Below, piece after piece: positions 43,251-55,000 of a stretch of DNA of 64,000 nucleotides. This DNA comes from Hydractinia symbiolongicarpus (taxonomy: Eukaryota > Cnidaria > Hydrozoa > Anthoathecata > Hydractiniidae), in contig NC_079888.1 in assembly GCF_029227915.1 (NCBI RefSeq), positions 4,165,001-4,229,000 of the forward strand, given 5' to 3'. The position numbers were made by a program, and so were the translations under genes. Under the pieces are notes generated by a model. It was not told the DNA's origin. It did not search any database and saw only the letters and a list, made by a program, of their open reading frames with translations. The stretch's first letter is position 1. Each line of letters opens with the position of its first letter.

Positions 43251-44985
43251 ATAACTGTACTTGTTACGAGTAATAAGAAAGTTACTAATTTCTTGGCGTT
43301 GTCTAATGCTCACCGTTACTGTTTCCAATTTTGTAATTAAAAAGAGCCGTTTTTCTTGCTGTCCTCTGTAAGGGGATGATTGGCATTAATATGCCATTCC
43401 TCAAAGTGCAACTCAAGAAAAACTCTTGTTTTTGTACCAATTGCTCTATTTGCTCAAGCAATAGCAACTGTGTCGGTACCACAATAATGTTGCTGACTGA
43501 CAATGAAGAAACCTTGTGTTTTGCTTTAAAAGCTTTGACTAAGCTTGCCACACTCCTTACTTTATTCGAAACTTGTGTGAATTTCTCTCTCCGCCTTTTT
43601 ATACATGGTATAGGCATCAGTATCAGCAGGTTGTCAATCACTTTGATAGAACAAATAGGAACAAAGAAAAACAGAAAAGTATATGTCAAAGGTAATGAAG
43701 GAAAGACTGTACAAATTCTTCAGAAGTATCTGGCAACACGTTATTCTAAGATCAAATGTACTAAAACATTAAAAATAAGTTTGTTTCAAACAAAATAAAA
43801 TTTCGGTTGATATTAAGAGCACTAAAGGAAAGAAACTATAAGGAACTATCACATTAAACTTCACTATTCCATTACTTTTCGAAAAATAAAAAATTTATAA
43901 TATTTGGCATAGCAAATCAATAAGAAACAGAAAAAAAAATTTTTTTAAAAAGAAAACGATTACGTTACCTCCACGCTTGCGGTATTCAAGATGCATTAGT
44001 CATCTATGCTTAACCTTTCGACATTCTAAAATAAATACAGCTCTTTCAAAATAAAGTAGCTATGGAACAAACTGGTGCTGCTAAACACACGTTTTTACAA
44101 CAGTAACAAAAATTGAATTAAAAAAGAGCATCATCACCTTTTGGTTAGCAATAGCTGTGCCAAACTCTCTTTTGTTTTCAACACTTAACATTTCCCTTTC
44201 GAAGGTAGAAAGTAGAACATTTAAAATGTACTAACCACCGCTAAACACCCAGATTAGAACTTTTATATACTGCCACTTTTCCTGGATATTCTGAGAATAA
44301 ACTGCTTATTTAAATTACCACCAGTTCAGGAAGAATTAAAATATTGCTGACAGGAGAAATTTTGCTATAGGGTCATTTTTGTGAGAGCTGGTGCTTTTAC
44401 TGCTTAGTATTATGAGTTGATATTGGCTTTGGTTTGATAAATTGCACTTTATAATATGACTATTTGGCACAATGCTAAAAAAGTGTTATTTAACACAGCA
44501 AGGATATAATAATTTTCCTTTAATAATTTTTATTGATTTACTTTTAACAACGAAGACATTTGCTATAATTGCGTGGTATTGACAGGAACAGAATTGTTGA
44601 GCTTTAAAAATATGTTGTGCCTTTAAAAGAAGGGGATTACCTGAAGATTCACAACAAACTCCACAGTTATCCTATTGCAAACTGATATTATTGGAACATT
44701 GCTACAATGTATTAAAACCATTTATGTACCTTATATTTCTTGCTGAGGTGGGAAATTTCTAATGCATTCTGCTTGTGTAGAGTGTGTGAATAAATCTAAA
44801 CCGGACTGTATGCTAAATGATGGTTTTGTGTAATCTACAGTTCTGTGTACTTGCAAATAAATAAAAGAAATGCACGCTTTATTAATTTCTTTATTTCAAG
44901 TTGTTTACGCTTTTAGATAAGCCTTCTTTGGCATTTCTTGTTGTTCTTAAGGTTGTTTTTAGGGTGTTATTGATTTTGTGCAATA
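43251..44985. other. Mostly unassigned sequence
   Basis: Overlapping frames of about 130-140 codons on both strands (43,303-43,798) have no domain I recognise. The rest is AT-rich, with many short stops. Confidence 0.45.
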
Positions 44986-45525
44986 ATAATGACTGATCCT
45001 GTAGTCTCAGACTCTCCTCCAGACTTAAGGCTGCACACTGGAAGGTAGATCAGACAGTAAAATCAGCAGAAAGTCAACTTAAGTTTAAGAAAATACTTGG
45101 TTTCCACCAGTTTGGTAGAGCAGGTTTGGGACTGGTAAGCCATAAGAGTGTCCCACCAATTGGTACCCATTCTTACCGCAAGCTTGTATCAGCTGTTGTG
45201 CAGGACAATGAGGAAGACATCTATTATGCTCGAGCCGTTCAACATCATGTCCAAGGTAACTGGACTAAGTGGTGCTCGTTTATTAAATATGTTCTTTCTT
45301 GGTAGAATCTACTTTCTCTGCAGCAAAGTTTATCCGTTTTGCATCGGCGCAATCTATGACACCTTTCCTTCTCCTACAAATCTTGTCAAGTGGGGAATTT
45401 GAAATGACAAAAGTTGCACCCTATGTAAAAAACCCTCTTGTAACGTGTCCCACATTTTAGGTGCTTGTAAATTAGTCCTTTCACAAAGACGCCACAATAC
45501 TGTTCTACGTGTGCTACCATCACCT
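44986..45525 (+). pseudogene. LINE C-terminal fragment with zinc-knuckle-like end
   Basis: Segments in several frames are in the expected order: 'LGFHQFGRAGLGLVSHKS', 'YRKLVSAVVQDNEEDIYYAR', 'AVQHHVQGNWTKWCSFIKYV', 'FCIGAIYDTFPSPTNLVKWG' and 'SCTLCKKPSCNVSHILGACK' with 'LVLSQRRHNTVLRVL'. The C-x2-C-x7-H-x4-C arrangement and following 'RRHNTVL' match a class of cnidarian and lancelet reverse-transcriptase proteins. Stops and shifts break it. It differs from the other LINEs in the window. Confidence 0.75.
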
Positions 45526-45802
45526 ACCACGTGTTTCTTGTCTTCTTTCTTGTGATCCTCATTTTTCTTATGATCTTCATCTTATGCTTCGTCTACACCT
45601 TTAATCAATTCTTTATTGGTATTATCTCCATCTAAATAAATGTCAATTGATTCAATATATCCAAAAAAGATTACTTATTATGTAAAAGCAGTAAAAGAAA
45701 AATTAATTTCCAATAAAAAATTGTATTGTCTACAACTTTAAATTTTTTTCTCTTTTCTTTGTTTACACATTTTTTATTTTATTCTGCATTTATTTCACAA
45801 AT

Positions 45803-45850
45803 GTGACGGTTTTAGGGAAAACGGTAACAACCTATAATATCGGTAATAAT
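45803..45850 (+). repeat. Inverted repeat partner 1 (TGTGACGGTTTT)
   Basis: 'tgtgacggttttagggaaaa', 'cggtaacaacc' and 'tataatatcggtaat' match, on the opposite strand, 50,127-50,173 with few changes. The two copies face each other 4.3 kb apart and may be the termini of one element, but I find no clear target duplication. Confidence 0.7.
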
Positions 45851-46258
45851 ACTGTATTGATACTGTTTCACGCTCGGTATTTTGTTTGCGCATGTATCAA
45901 CCTTATTCCTAGCCTAGTTAACTAAGCTTTCTTCTTCGAGTTGATAAAATGAGTTTCTCTCAAACTAAAGTTTGGACGCGAACGAATGACTCAGCGGAAA
46001 CCCCGAGTTTAAATTGGACAATGTGAGTAATCGCTTCGGAGGCCATTTTAATTTATCTGTGAGTTGTTTACCAAGCTTGGCCACATCTTACTGTGGTAAA
46101 AACTTTATAGTTTACTAATGTTTGTTAGGGTGAGTGAAACCACTCGCTGGAATATTCGGATGAGAAGGGCTTTCCCCGACATGGACCACGTGAGCAAAGA
46201 ACAATAGAATTAGCCAATCAAAAAGCGCGGCCAGATATTGGCCGTAGAAAAATCGTTT

Positions 46259-46330
46259 GAGACCCAGCGTAATTTTTCCCACCTTAACTACTCCGATTTC
46301 CCAGTGGTAAGAAAAGTTACGCTGGGTCTC
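46259..46330. repeat. Strong imperfect hairpin, arms about 25 bp
   Basis: 'gagacccagcgtaatttttc' faces 'gaaaagttacgctgggtctc'. The arms match perfectly over the outer 14 bases, with a 22-base loop. It lies in a short open frame that I do not regard as a gene. Confidence 0.85.
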
Positions 46331-46837
46331 CTGGCTACCTTATTCCCGCTATTTAAATATTCAAGCGATAAATTCGAGGAAAGGCAAGAATCTCTGAGAA
46401 CGAGAAGAAGTGGTATTAAAGTAATAGTTTATTTCACGTAGAGTATGATAATCTTATCCTTTTAATCTTGGTGATTGTTACAAATCAATTTTGTTAACAA
46501 ATATGCGCTGGAAACGAGGTTGATTATTTTAAATCGGCCTCCGTAATACTTCGTCCACATGACTCACGTTGACGGAGCAGGAACGTTCGAGACAAGATGG
46601 TTACATGTGACAGCGTGGCAAGTAATTTGTTTAATACGTAAGGTTATTTTTTTGTCTTTTATCTTATATTTGAAAGAGCAGTTTAAATTTATCTCTCTTA
46701 TTAAAATATACCAAATTGTTCAATTCAAAAAAGTCATTTACAACTAAGATGAAAAAGAAAAACAGGTTTCTTTCAAAACAGGTGCATAATGTATAGCTAG
46801 CTATAACATACAATAGTATGCAGTAATATATAATATA

Positions 46838-47408
46838 CAGTAGACTCCCGGTTATTCGAAGCTCTATAGGAATTTACTTCGAATAACCGAAATTTCGAAT
46901 AACTGAAAATTTTCTTATTTTGGTCCAATTTTCACTCTGACGGATTGGAGGGATTTGAATAAAAAAGTAGTCATATCAAGTTTCTACTCTACAGTTTTAA
47001 ACGCAACGAGTGGTTCAAACGTTAAAATATACAAATATAATGTTTACTTAAAACAAATAAATAAAATTTTTCTGGAAATGGTGAAAGCATTCAACTTTTA
47101 AAAAAATTGCTTTGTACATAGTTTTATTTTTAGGAATAAAGACTATTTTTCTTTTATAAAAAGTGTTTGAAGTTGAAAATTCTCACTTTTACTCCAGCTA
47201 TTGTCAAGAATTTTGAATAACTGAGAGAATATTGAGCCAAGGGGGTTAGAAAACCACTTCGAATAAACGAATTTTCGAATAACTGAAGTTTGAATAACTG
47301 AGAGAGATTTACTCTAAAACGAGTTAGAAAATTCAAGGGGTATGAAAATCGCTTCGAATAACCGAGAATTTCGAATAAGTGCAGGTTTAAATAACCGGGA
47401 GTCTACTG
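46838..47408. mobile_element. MITE with perfect 19-bp ends and TA duplication
   Basis: The element starts 'cagtagactcccggttattcg' minus the last base, and ends 'aataaccgggagtctactg'; 19 bp are perfect inverted matches. TA flanks both sides (46,836-46,837 and 47,409-47,410). Several inner motifs 'ttcgaataaccgaa', 'cgaataactgaa' repeat near both ends. The 571-bp interior has no coding capacity. The ends and TA target resemble pogo/Tigger-type Tc1/mariner elements. Confidence 0.93.
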
Positions 47409-47839
47409 TAGTAATAAAAAATATATAGTGCTTTTCACACAAAAAATGCTAATATATAAACACTTTTGAAAACATTTTGTTTATCTACAAAAACTTTCTA
47501 ATTTCAGTTATGGCAAATGTTCGACTTCGCAAAACTTTATCCAGAATAGTTTGCAGTTTACAAAAAAGCATGCACAACGTGTATTGTTCTCAAAGCAAAA
47601 TCAAACAACTACTTCACAAAAAAGATAACCCAAGTAAATAACACTGACTGGACAAATTGTAGCTTTATACGTAGTAATATCTCCAATTTAATCTAAAAGT
47701 CAGACTAAAACTGCTGTTTGAATCCATTAAGCAAGTTTAGACTTTAACACAAAATTTGTTTTTAAAATAACAATCAAAAAGGGGGAAATGAATCAAAATA
47801 AAATAAAATAAAATATGACCAAGTAAAGATAAAAAAAGC

Positions 47840-48093
47840 CTAAAAGTTTAAAGTTTGGAAACCGTAAAAAATATTAATGTTTTTGACCTGTGGTAGAGCT
47901 GGAGCTGGAGGATTTGAAATTTGTAGATTGTAGTGGTGTGTGGATTGCTTTATCTTTTTCTTTTTTGGCACCCAAACAAACCCGTCACGGTCACGACCCC
48001 CATTTTTGATCCAGGCCTTAAAACTTCTATCGTTTTCGGAGCCTGGGTGGGCTTTGCGGTATGCCCGGAACTCTTTCCATGTAAACTTGCTAC
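47840..48093 (-). CDS. Possible exon of an unknown protein
   Basis: After a good acceptor ('tttttttacag' at 48,094) the minus strand reads 'GSKFTWKEFRAYRKAHPGSE' and 'NDRSFKAWIKNGGRDRDGFV', then 'WVPKKKKIKQ' and a Pro-rich end before the stop. The mixed charge and aromatic content look like real protein, more so than neighbouring frames, but I do not recognise the family. It is back to back with the BEN fragment on the plus strand. Confidence 0.4.
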
Positions 48094-48249
48094 CTGTAAA
48101 AAAATACATGACCAATTCATTCAATTCTTCAGTGCAAAAATACAATTTAATTCGTTTGTAAATTATATATTTACCTCTTTCTCTTTCACTTGACTCCGAT
48201 CTCTTTCTTTTACCGGATATTTCATTTTTTTTCTCATTGTCCTCTAAAA

Positions 48250-48552
48250 AGTAAGTTTCGCAGACTTGCTAGGGATGTCCTTGGAGTTACAGCTGTGTTG
48301 GCCAATTCATCGGATGCAGTCGACTGTGCATTCCAACTAATGAAGGGAATCTTCTCAACAGAGGAGTTGATGACATCTTCCCTGTCAGGTAAAAGAGGAA
48401 AACTTGTGTTAGAAAAGGGAAAAGTGGAATGGGTTAGGGCTCATGTGGATGCAAAATTTGGTGTGGGAGAGCAGGAATGGAAACGGGTGGTCGATGGCAT
48501 AAACTTGAAACTCAGAAACTTCCGTAAAATTCAATTAGCTAAAAAATCATAA
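48250..48552 (+). pseudogene. BEN-domain fragment, second locus
   Basis: After 'gtttcgcag', a possible acceptor at about 48,262, the frame reads 'LARDVLGVTAVLANSSDAVD', 'CAFQLMKGIFSTEELMTSSL', 'SGKRGKLVLEKGKVEWVRAH' and 'VDAKFGVGEQEWKRVVDGIN'. 'LF/IFSTEELMTSSLSGK', the 'L...KV..V...V..KF' helix and the 'EW..VV..INLKLR' end are the typical BEN core. Only the terminal exon is recognisable. It is better preserved than the BEN gene at 39 kb. It is a partial gene or exon; transcription is unknown. Confidence 0.6.
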
Positions 48553-49880
48553 TTATAAATTTATACAGTACATATTTACATTAAAACAGTGCAAAAAAGA
48601 TAATGATCTAAGTACTAATACCTAAATTGAAATATACATTTAACTTTGGTTTGGATGCTTCTACGGATTTAAGTAACCTTTGTTTTGCATTGACTTGTCT
48701 TCTCAAGTTTGACTTCGAATCATCCATTCTTGGTAGCTAAACATAAAAAAGTGCTAAAAAGAAGAGGCTATTTTAAGAGGTTTTACCACCTATCCTCGTA
48801 TCCTGTAGACACAGTTAAAAATCCATGTCAGGGTCTACTAAAGCAAATAAGACTGCTCACCTCACATGTTGATACAGCTTTTTAATTAAAAATAAGAATA
48901 TGCATACTTCAACAGACTGAATATTAATTTTCCACAGTAGTGCCTTTTTAGCTCTAAGAACTGCATGACAGAAAGACGCAGGAATGGTCTTTTTCAGTCT
49001 ATTTCTTTCTACGGAAACATGTTTGAAACTTTCAATATTACTGAGTGTAGATGGATAACTTCTGATTTACATATTATATTAGTTTGAAAATAAACGAACA
49101 GCTTAGCTAAACTGGTAAAGAGGTCTATTTTGTTTTGAAATCTGAAACTATATTTTTTTGTAAACAGAGAACTATTGCTTGTAAGTTTTTAGTGTATATA
49201 TAAATAAAATGTTAAATAATAAATACATTTAGTTAGCTAGCTACCTATTTCGCTTTCCGTTTCCCTGCACAACCGCCTGACTCAATGGCAATTCAGAAAA
49301 GAGAGAAAATTCCCACGCTACCACATGAAAAACACACAGTGAGAATATCTAATTTACAGAACCAGAATTTAAAACCGACCGACAGCACGGAGATTTTAAT
49401 CCCCTTTCTTTTTTTGTTTGCTATGCTATTGACAAAAACTATGAAATTTTATCCCCAACCCCTCCTCCTCGCAAAAAAATAGAAAAAAAATAGCAGGAAC
49501 CTTGGCAAAAGTAAAAAGCTACAGTTTTATTATCGAAACATCGTAGTTTTTTTCTCAGAGGGATGACTTACCGTGTGCCGTGTGTTACGAATTTATTAAA
49601 AAACAGACCACCTTAATAAAATACTAAAAGCTAAACCATAAAGTGTTTGCTAAAGTTGGTTAAACTATTTATTCTCAAAAAGAAAAGCGTGGTTACAGAA
49701 GCATTTTAGGGTTCTTTGCATGGTATCTTTTTTAAAACTTCATAAATTTTATTAAAAGGCAAGTCGTCTTAAACGGTCCTGCTTATTTCATTCATAAACG
49801 CACATGCATCAGTAATCTTTTTGATTGTCAGGTAGCCATATTCAGTCTACGGCCACTATCATGAGCACTAGTATTGCTAA
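48553..49880. other. No recognisable gene
   Basis: AT-rich sequence, with short frames only. A T-rich patch near 49,480-49,560 and one GCTAGC cluster (49,233) are the only visible features. Confidence 0.5.
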
Positions 49881-49881
49881 T

Positions 49882-50173
49882 AAATTGGTATCGGTAATAT
49901 TGGAAATAATTACCGATACCTTTGGTATCGGTAATATTGGAAATAATTACCGATACCTTTGGTATCGATAATAGATTGGTATTGATAATACCAATAAAAT
50001 CATAAGAGATTTATCGATAATATTATTAGCACTACCGATACTTGCTAAAAATGTAACGATACTTGTAATTTTTGATTACCAATACTATCGTTATTTCTTT
50101 TGTTTTATTATCAATACTACCGATAAAATAATTACCGATATTATAGGTTGAAACCGTTTTCCCCAAAACCGTC
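49882..50173. repeat. Palindrome-rich GGTATCGGTAAT / ATTACCGATACC repeat
   Basis: 'ggtatcggtaatattgga' and 'aataattaccgatacctt' form a 38- to 39-bp palindromic unit present twice in tandem (49,888-49,965), then variants 'ggtatcgataata', 'accgatacttgc' and 'actaccgataaaata' continue until 'attaccgatattataggttg', which is the inverted partner of 45,803-45,850. The whole reads like the terminal part of a transposon with sub-terminal transposase sites. Confidence 0.8.
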
Positions 50174-50400
50174 ACAAATATACATTTATAAGAACTTAAA
50201 TTGGAATTTCAGATTTTGGTTTGGATTTGGGTTGGATTTTCAGATTTGGACCAGTCGTTAAAGACCTCCTACTGAGAACAACCTGTTGAGATTTTCCCAA
50301 AAAACATTTAGGGACCGAGACCACCCTGAAAAAATATTAAAAATTATAAAATTTCAAGACAACGTAAAAAAGTTACGAAAATGCCAGCCGGTTAAATTCT

Positions 50401-50716
50401 AAGTCTACTAACTTGGTCTTCAGACTTGGCAAAATGTCTACAGTCTGGTCCTAATATGACAATCTCCTATGTAGAGCTGAGTGTTGGGGCCCTGTAACAT
50501 TTGTGGAAAGCTACAGCTTTAATCAACTTTTTTTTTATATTTACATATTTTGACATACACATTTTTTGTTTTTTGTCGTATTGTTTGTGATAGAAGAATT
50601 GTTTTTTCTCTTTGAGACTTTCTCAAAGAATATTTATAGGTCCAAGTTGAACAATACTCATGCTTGTAAGAAGGAAAAAAAGTGAATTAGGCACCTTTTG
50701 GGAGCCTAACCCCAGA
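50401..50716 (+). repeat. Dispersed repeat R, copy B
   Basis: It matches copy A from 'actaacttggtcttca' to 'gggagcctaacccc'. Homology to copy A ends at about 50,716, so the foreign DNA to the right (the Polinton side) probably begins within the next 20 bases. Confidence 0.85.
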
Positions 50717-51099
50717 TTTGACAAACACCTAAGTAGATAGCAAATGAGGTTTCTGGAACAAAAGAAAGCAATTATCTTAAACAATGGAGAGTAATAATCT
50801 CCAGGTAATTACCCTAGCTAGTTTATAGCTAGGTCCCAAAGTAATTAAAGATAGGTCCCTAACGTATGCAGCTTCTATTGTTCTATTGTTTTGTTGATTA
50901 CCTAGCTTCCTGGCGCACCTGGCCAGCTAGATTTGCTAGCTAGGTAATTAGAATGTCCCATTGGATCGCTAGCTATCTATTGTTCCAGTATTTCCCATTG
51001 TAATTTGTTATCCCTCGAGTAATTGTAATCAAACGTCTTATTATTATCTAGCTAGTAAGCTATTCTCCCTAATTACCTATTCATTGTTCCAGTTCTCTG
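50717..51099. other. Left terminal region of the Polinton
   Basis: This has no gene. Repeated 'agctagct', 'taggtaatta' and 'ttattgttcc' words recur (50,800-51,090), as expected from sub-terminal repeats. The terminal repeat itself cannot be verified. Confidence 0.45.
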
Positions 51100-51107
51100 T
51101 ATAAATA
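51100..51107 (+). promoter_or_regulatory. TATA box upstream of accessory gene
   Basis: 'tataaata' lies 97 bases before the ATG at 51,197. Transcription would start near 51,130, downstream of the earlier ATG at 51,114, which favours 51,197 as start. Confidence 0.5.
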
Positions 51108-51113
51108 TATCAA

Positions 51114-52034
51114 ATGCTGTGTATACCTCATTTCGAAAAGTATTTTGCTTGTGAAGTATCATCTTGTTATCGATATATCTTCAATATTTTTACAACATGG
51201 AATTCTCACCAATTCTTACAAGTACACCTAAACGAAAGGCTGATAGTTTTGAAAACACCAGATGCACCAAAGAAGAAAAAAGCTAATAGATCTGATGCAG
51301 CTAAACTGTTTAATGGTCGAATTTCACAGTGGCAAAAAACGAACAATGCACAAACTGAAATCGAAATTTCTAAGCATCGATCTCCTGTGTTGGAAAATGA
51401 CTTATTCATAATGCTTCGTCAAAAATCGCTTTTGAAGGGTCAAGCTGATAATGCAGTTGTCGTACATGGATCGTATATCCAAAAGTTAATAAATAATTTG
51501 GGTAAATGCAACGAGGTTATCAACAACAAGAAGTTAGAAGAAAAATCAAATGAAGAGGCAGTGGATGAGCAGATGAATAAAACTATAAACTATGAAACTG
51601 GCACGAAGGCAAATCCTATTATTATTGATGATGTTGGAACGAAATCGAACCCAATTGTTATCGATGAATTGGATATTGATTCCGCACAGTCATACTACCG
51701 TAAAAAGTTGGCGGATATATACTTTAGAGAGATGAAGTACAAACTTTGTGAATTTATGGAAGAAACATGCGAGGGATGCTGTTTTGGTTATCCAAGTCAA
51801 CGCGAACATGACTGTCTGTTAAATGATAAAAGTGTAGTGTTAAAAAGATGTTTTGACGAAATTTTACAGCGTGTTGATAATGAGAATGCAAATAAGGAGT
51901 GCTTGGAAATTTCGCGCGCAAATCAATACAAATATTCTGGAAATGTGAACATTACTTATGAACAATTGAAAAATGATAATGAATGGAAATCAGCTGTGGA
52001 GAATCTATTTAGTGATTATTACAAAAATATGTAA
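51114..52034 (+). CDS. Polinton accessory protein with Cys/His motif, about 280-306 aa
   Basis: The long frame from 51,114 contains 'KKKKANRSDAAKLFNGRISQ', two tandem 'TKANPIIIDDV' / 'TKSNPIVIDEL' repeats (residues about 165-190) and the conserved-looking motif 'CEGCCFGYPSQREHDCLL' near residue 225. A C-x2-C...PSQ-x-x-H-x-C pattern of this type occurs in proteins associated with Polintons. Another ATG at 51,197, in a different frame and well placed after the TATA box, opens a short basic N-terminus that merges by a frame change near 51,250-51,285; so the true start may be there and the gene slightly damaged. Its role is unknown. It converges with the polymerase gene 50 bases away. Confidence 0.6.
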   Translation: MLCIPHFEKYFACEVSSCYRYIFNIFTTWNSHQFLQVHLNERLIVLKTPDAPKKKKANRSDAAKLFNGRISQWQKTNNAQTEIEISKHRSPVLENDLFIMLRQKSLLKGQADNAVVVHGSYIQKLINNLGKCNEVINNKKLEEKSNEEAVDEQMNKTINYETGTKANPIIIDDVGTKSNPIVIDELDIDSAQSYYRKKLADIYFREMKYKLCEFMEETCEGCCFGYPSQREHDCLLNDKSVVLKRCFDEILQRVDNENANKECLEISRANQYKYSGNVNITYEQLKNDNEWKSAVENLFSDYYKNM

Positions 52035-52083
52035 TGTTGAATATATTATTGAAGTATAATATAAATAAATAAAATATAATTAG

Positions 52084-55000
52084 TTATTTTCTCAAGTTTT
52101 TGTGACCATGCGGTAATGTGTTTATGCCATCATCCAAGATATACCTTTTATCATCGAAAGCGCTCAAGGCCTTCTTCTTTTGTTTGATTGTATATAACTC
52201 GTGATTGTACGAACGAATGGAATGCGTGGTGACATGTTTAATGGTATTTTCGAAAATGGCGCTTTTGTAATCTTCATGGGTCATACGTTTTTTGACGACA
52301 ACTTTTTGTATGCCCTTTGCGCGTTTCTTTTCCTCGTTTTGGGTCTTGAAACTATACATTTTTGCCTTCAGACCAACAAATTCCAACATAGGCGTACCTG
52401 ATAATTCATCTTTCATTTTACCATAGACTTTTTTGTTAGCGTTTGAAAAACATGAGTGATTTATATTATATTCACTAAAGTCAAACAAATGAGCATCATT
52501 CTTCATATCGCTATAAATATCATTTGTTCTGATCTCGTATAATAACGAATCAGTATCTGTAAAGAGCAATTTGGACATAGTACCTGGATATTTAACCTTA
52601 ACGTATTCATAATGAAATTTGTACATGAGGACCTTGCTGATATCTAAAACCGAAAATCCTGTATAGATTGGGCGATTGAGATATAATTGAACTTTAACAC
52701 GCTCTACAGCGGCAAGATCTTCGTGAAAATTTGTCACTTGACGGAAAGAAGGTTGTCTCACTAGTTTCCTAAGTTTTTCAGGAGATGTTACTAAGTTAAT
52801 GTGACGTCTGTTCCTTAAATTTTCCATCGTCTTTCCGAACATAGAATTGTTCCTAAATGAATAAAAATCAAAATCAATCAATTGTTCTTTTTAATGATGG
52901 TGTGGAAATAAAAATTATACTTACATCAATTTGAAAAAGGACTTCTCAAAATCATTTCTTGCCGCTGTACGTTGTACGGTGTTAAAATCAATGTATGGTT
53001 TCAACCATGCGGATTGTTGAAATTTCAATACTCGATGTATCTAATGGAAAAAAATAAATAAATAAATAAATAAATAATTGAAAATGCAAAGAAACTCTAT
53101 ACCTTTAAAACAATTAACACTCATCTTGAAACACATTGAAAGAAATTTCTCACAAACCTTCTTCACCTTCATTCCATGTTTTAAATATAATTTCAAATTG
53201 CGATAGTGTGTAATATAATTCTTTTTATCAAATAAGTTCGGTGTTAACTTCTTAATTTTTGTTTTCTTCACTTCATCTGCAGACTCGACACCAAGTAGTT
53301 CAAGCTGTTTTGGTGACAACATATCTGGTGTAGTGAGCATTCTTTCCGGTGCCAGTGGGTAATCAGTATGGTTATCATGCAGCTCATCAGGGTAATCTAT
53401 GAGAAAGTAGAAATTTTACCAATTGTATGCGCATTATAAATTGCAGGCACACGCAAACATCTTGCACTTATTACACACACACACACACACACACACATAG
53501 TTCATTGAAATATACATACCTAAGTCAACCTCAAAGATATATCCAATGTTCCCATCATCTGCAACTTGCTGTATTTTATCCTCGTTTAATTCTGCAATTT
53601 CTTCATCTGTCAACCATGTAAAACCACTTGTTGGTAAAGCTTGGGACATTGCCCATCCATATAAATTGTTAGCATCCCAATACATTAAAGATGTTGTTGG
53701 TTCTTCTGCATTGAAATTTATTGATGTTGGTGTGTTCGCTTCTCCATAACGCTTTGAAATCATTGACACTCCACCTCGTATACCTTCTTCGATAAATAAA
53801 TGCATATCAATTTCTGTCAATAATTGTAGGTTTACTTTTGTCATTTTTAAAGCTGCTTGCCATGAGAGACCTGGAGCAGTGTAGAAATTAGCCGGATCCA
53901 ATCCATAATGCTGCATGCATGTATCTCTGAATTGTTCAAATACATCAGCTAAAATCAAAACGTCTGTTGTTACATACAAGTGTGTATAGTCCATCAAGTC
54001 AACCATCTCAAAGTGTGCAAACACATTCTGTGCGTGTTCATAATCTTCATTTGATATATCTTCTTGTTTCAGAGTGCTTTTGAAGGCTTCTTTTGGTGGT
54101 ATTACTTGCTCTCTCATCCTTTCCATGTTAGTCATATACTCATATGGGTATACACCTTTCCTTATCAGAAGATCAAAATCTTCATTCAAGGTATTTTCCT
54201 CATCTTCTGACAATACTGGTTTCACAAATGGATTACACCGGTAATCACTTCGATTTTCAATATCTTCATCAGCATCGATTTCATTTTCATCATCACCATC
54301 ATTGTCATCCATTTCAATATCATCAACATTATTTTCATCATTATTCTCGTTATTGTCAATGATTTGATTTTCCAGAAATCTCCTGATCTGTTTGAAATGT
54401 GTTTTATCAGAGATATTCTTCGCCAGTGAATCAAGAGAAGCTTGCATGAACTGGCAAGAATCGAGAAATGTCGCTCCACCAAATGAAAATGAAGTGTACT
54501 TTTCTGTGTTATTTGGAATAACTTCTACATCACCATGATTCTTCTTAATGTGGGAAAGAATCAAATGTGAGTCATAGCCCTTTAGATTATGGAAAAATAC
54601 GGGGATTTTAATTTTTTCTGGGTCAATTCTGAGGTTTAGGTTGCAAATACTGTGTGCAGCTCCACGATACTCTCCTGTCAGATGACAGTGATCCCTGACT
54701 TTGCGATTGTTGATCTCATCTGAATCGAAGGAGTTGAAATCACTTTGGCAGATGTAGCATTTTCTTGCATATGTATATTGCTCCTGTTGTTGTTGTGTGA
54801 GTTGTTTCATCGGCATTTTTCTCTTCAATACATTCCTCAGCTCACTCACCTCACCCAGAATATGCTCGATGAATTTATCAGCAGCATCCTCACCGCTATA
54901 AGTGTATGGCGATCGAAAAAATCTATCATCAGTTGAAACAATGAATGTACTGAAACTGCAAGCCACATGTTTCGCAATGTTGATCGTGTTTTTTGTATTG

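Noticed and set aside
46238-46441. 67-codon frame across the hairpin
   Set aside because: The inverted repeat lies in its middle, which makes a real protein unlikely.
54144-54362. His-rich 72-codon frame opposite the polymerase
   Set aside because: It is the antisense shadow of the Asp/Asn-rich acidic linker of the polymerase exon.
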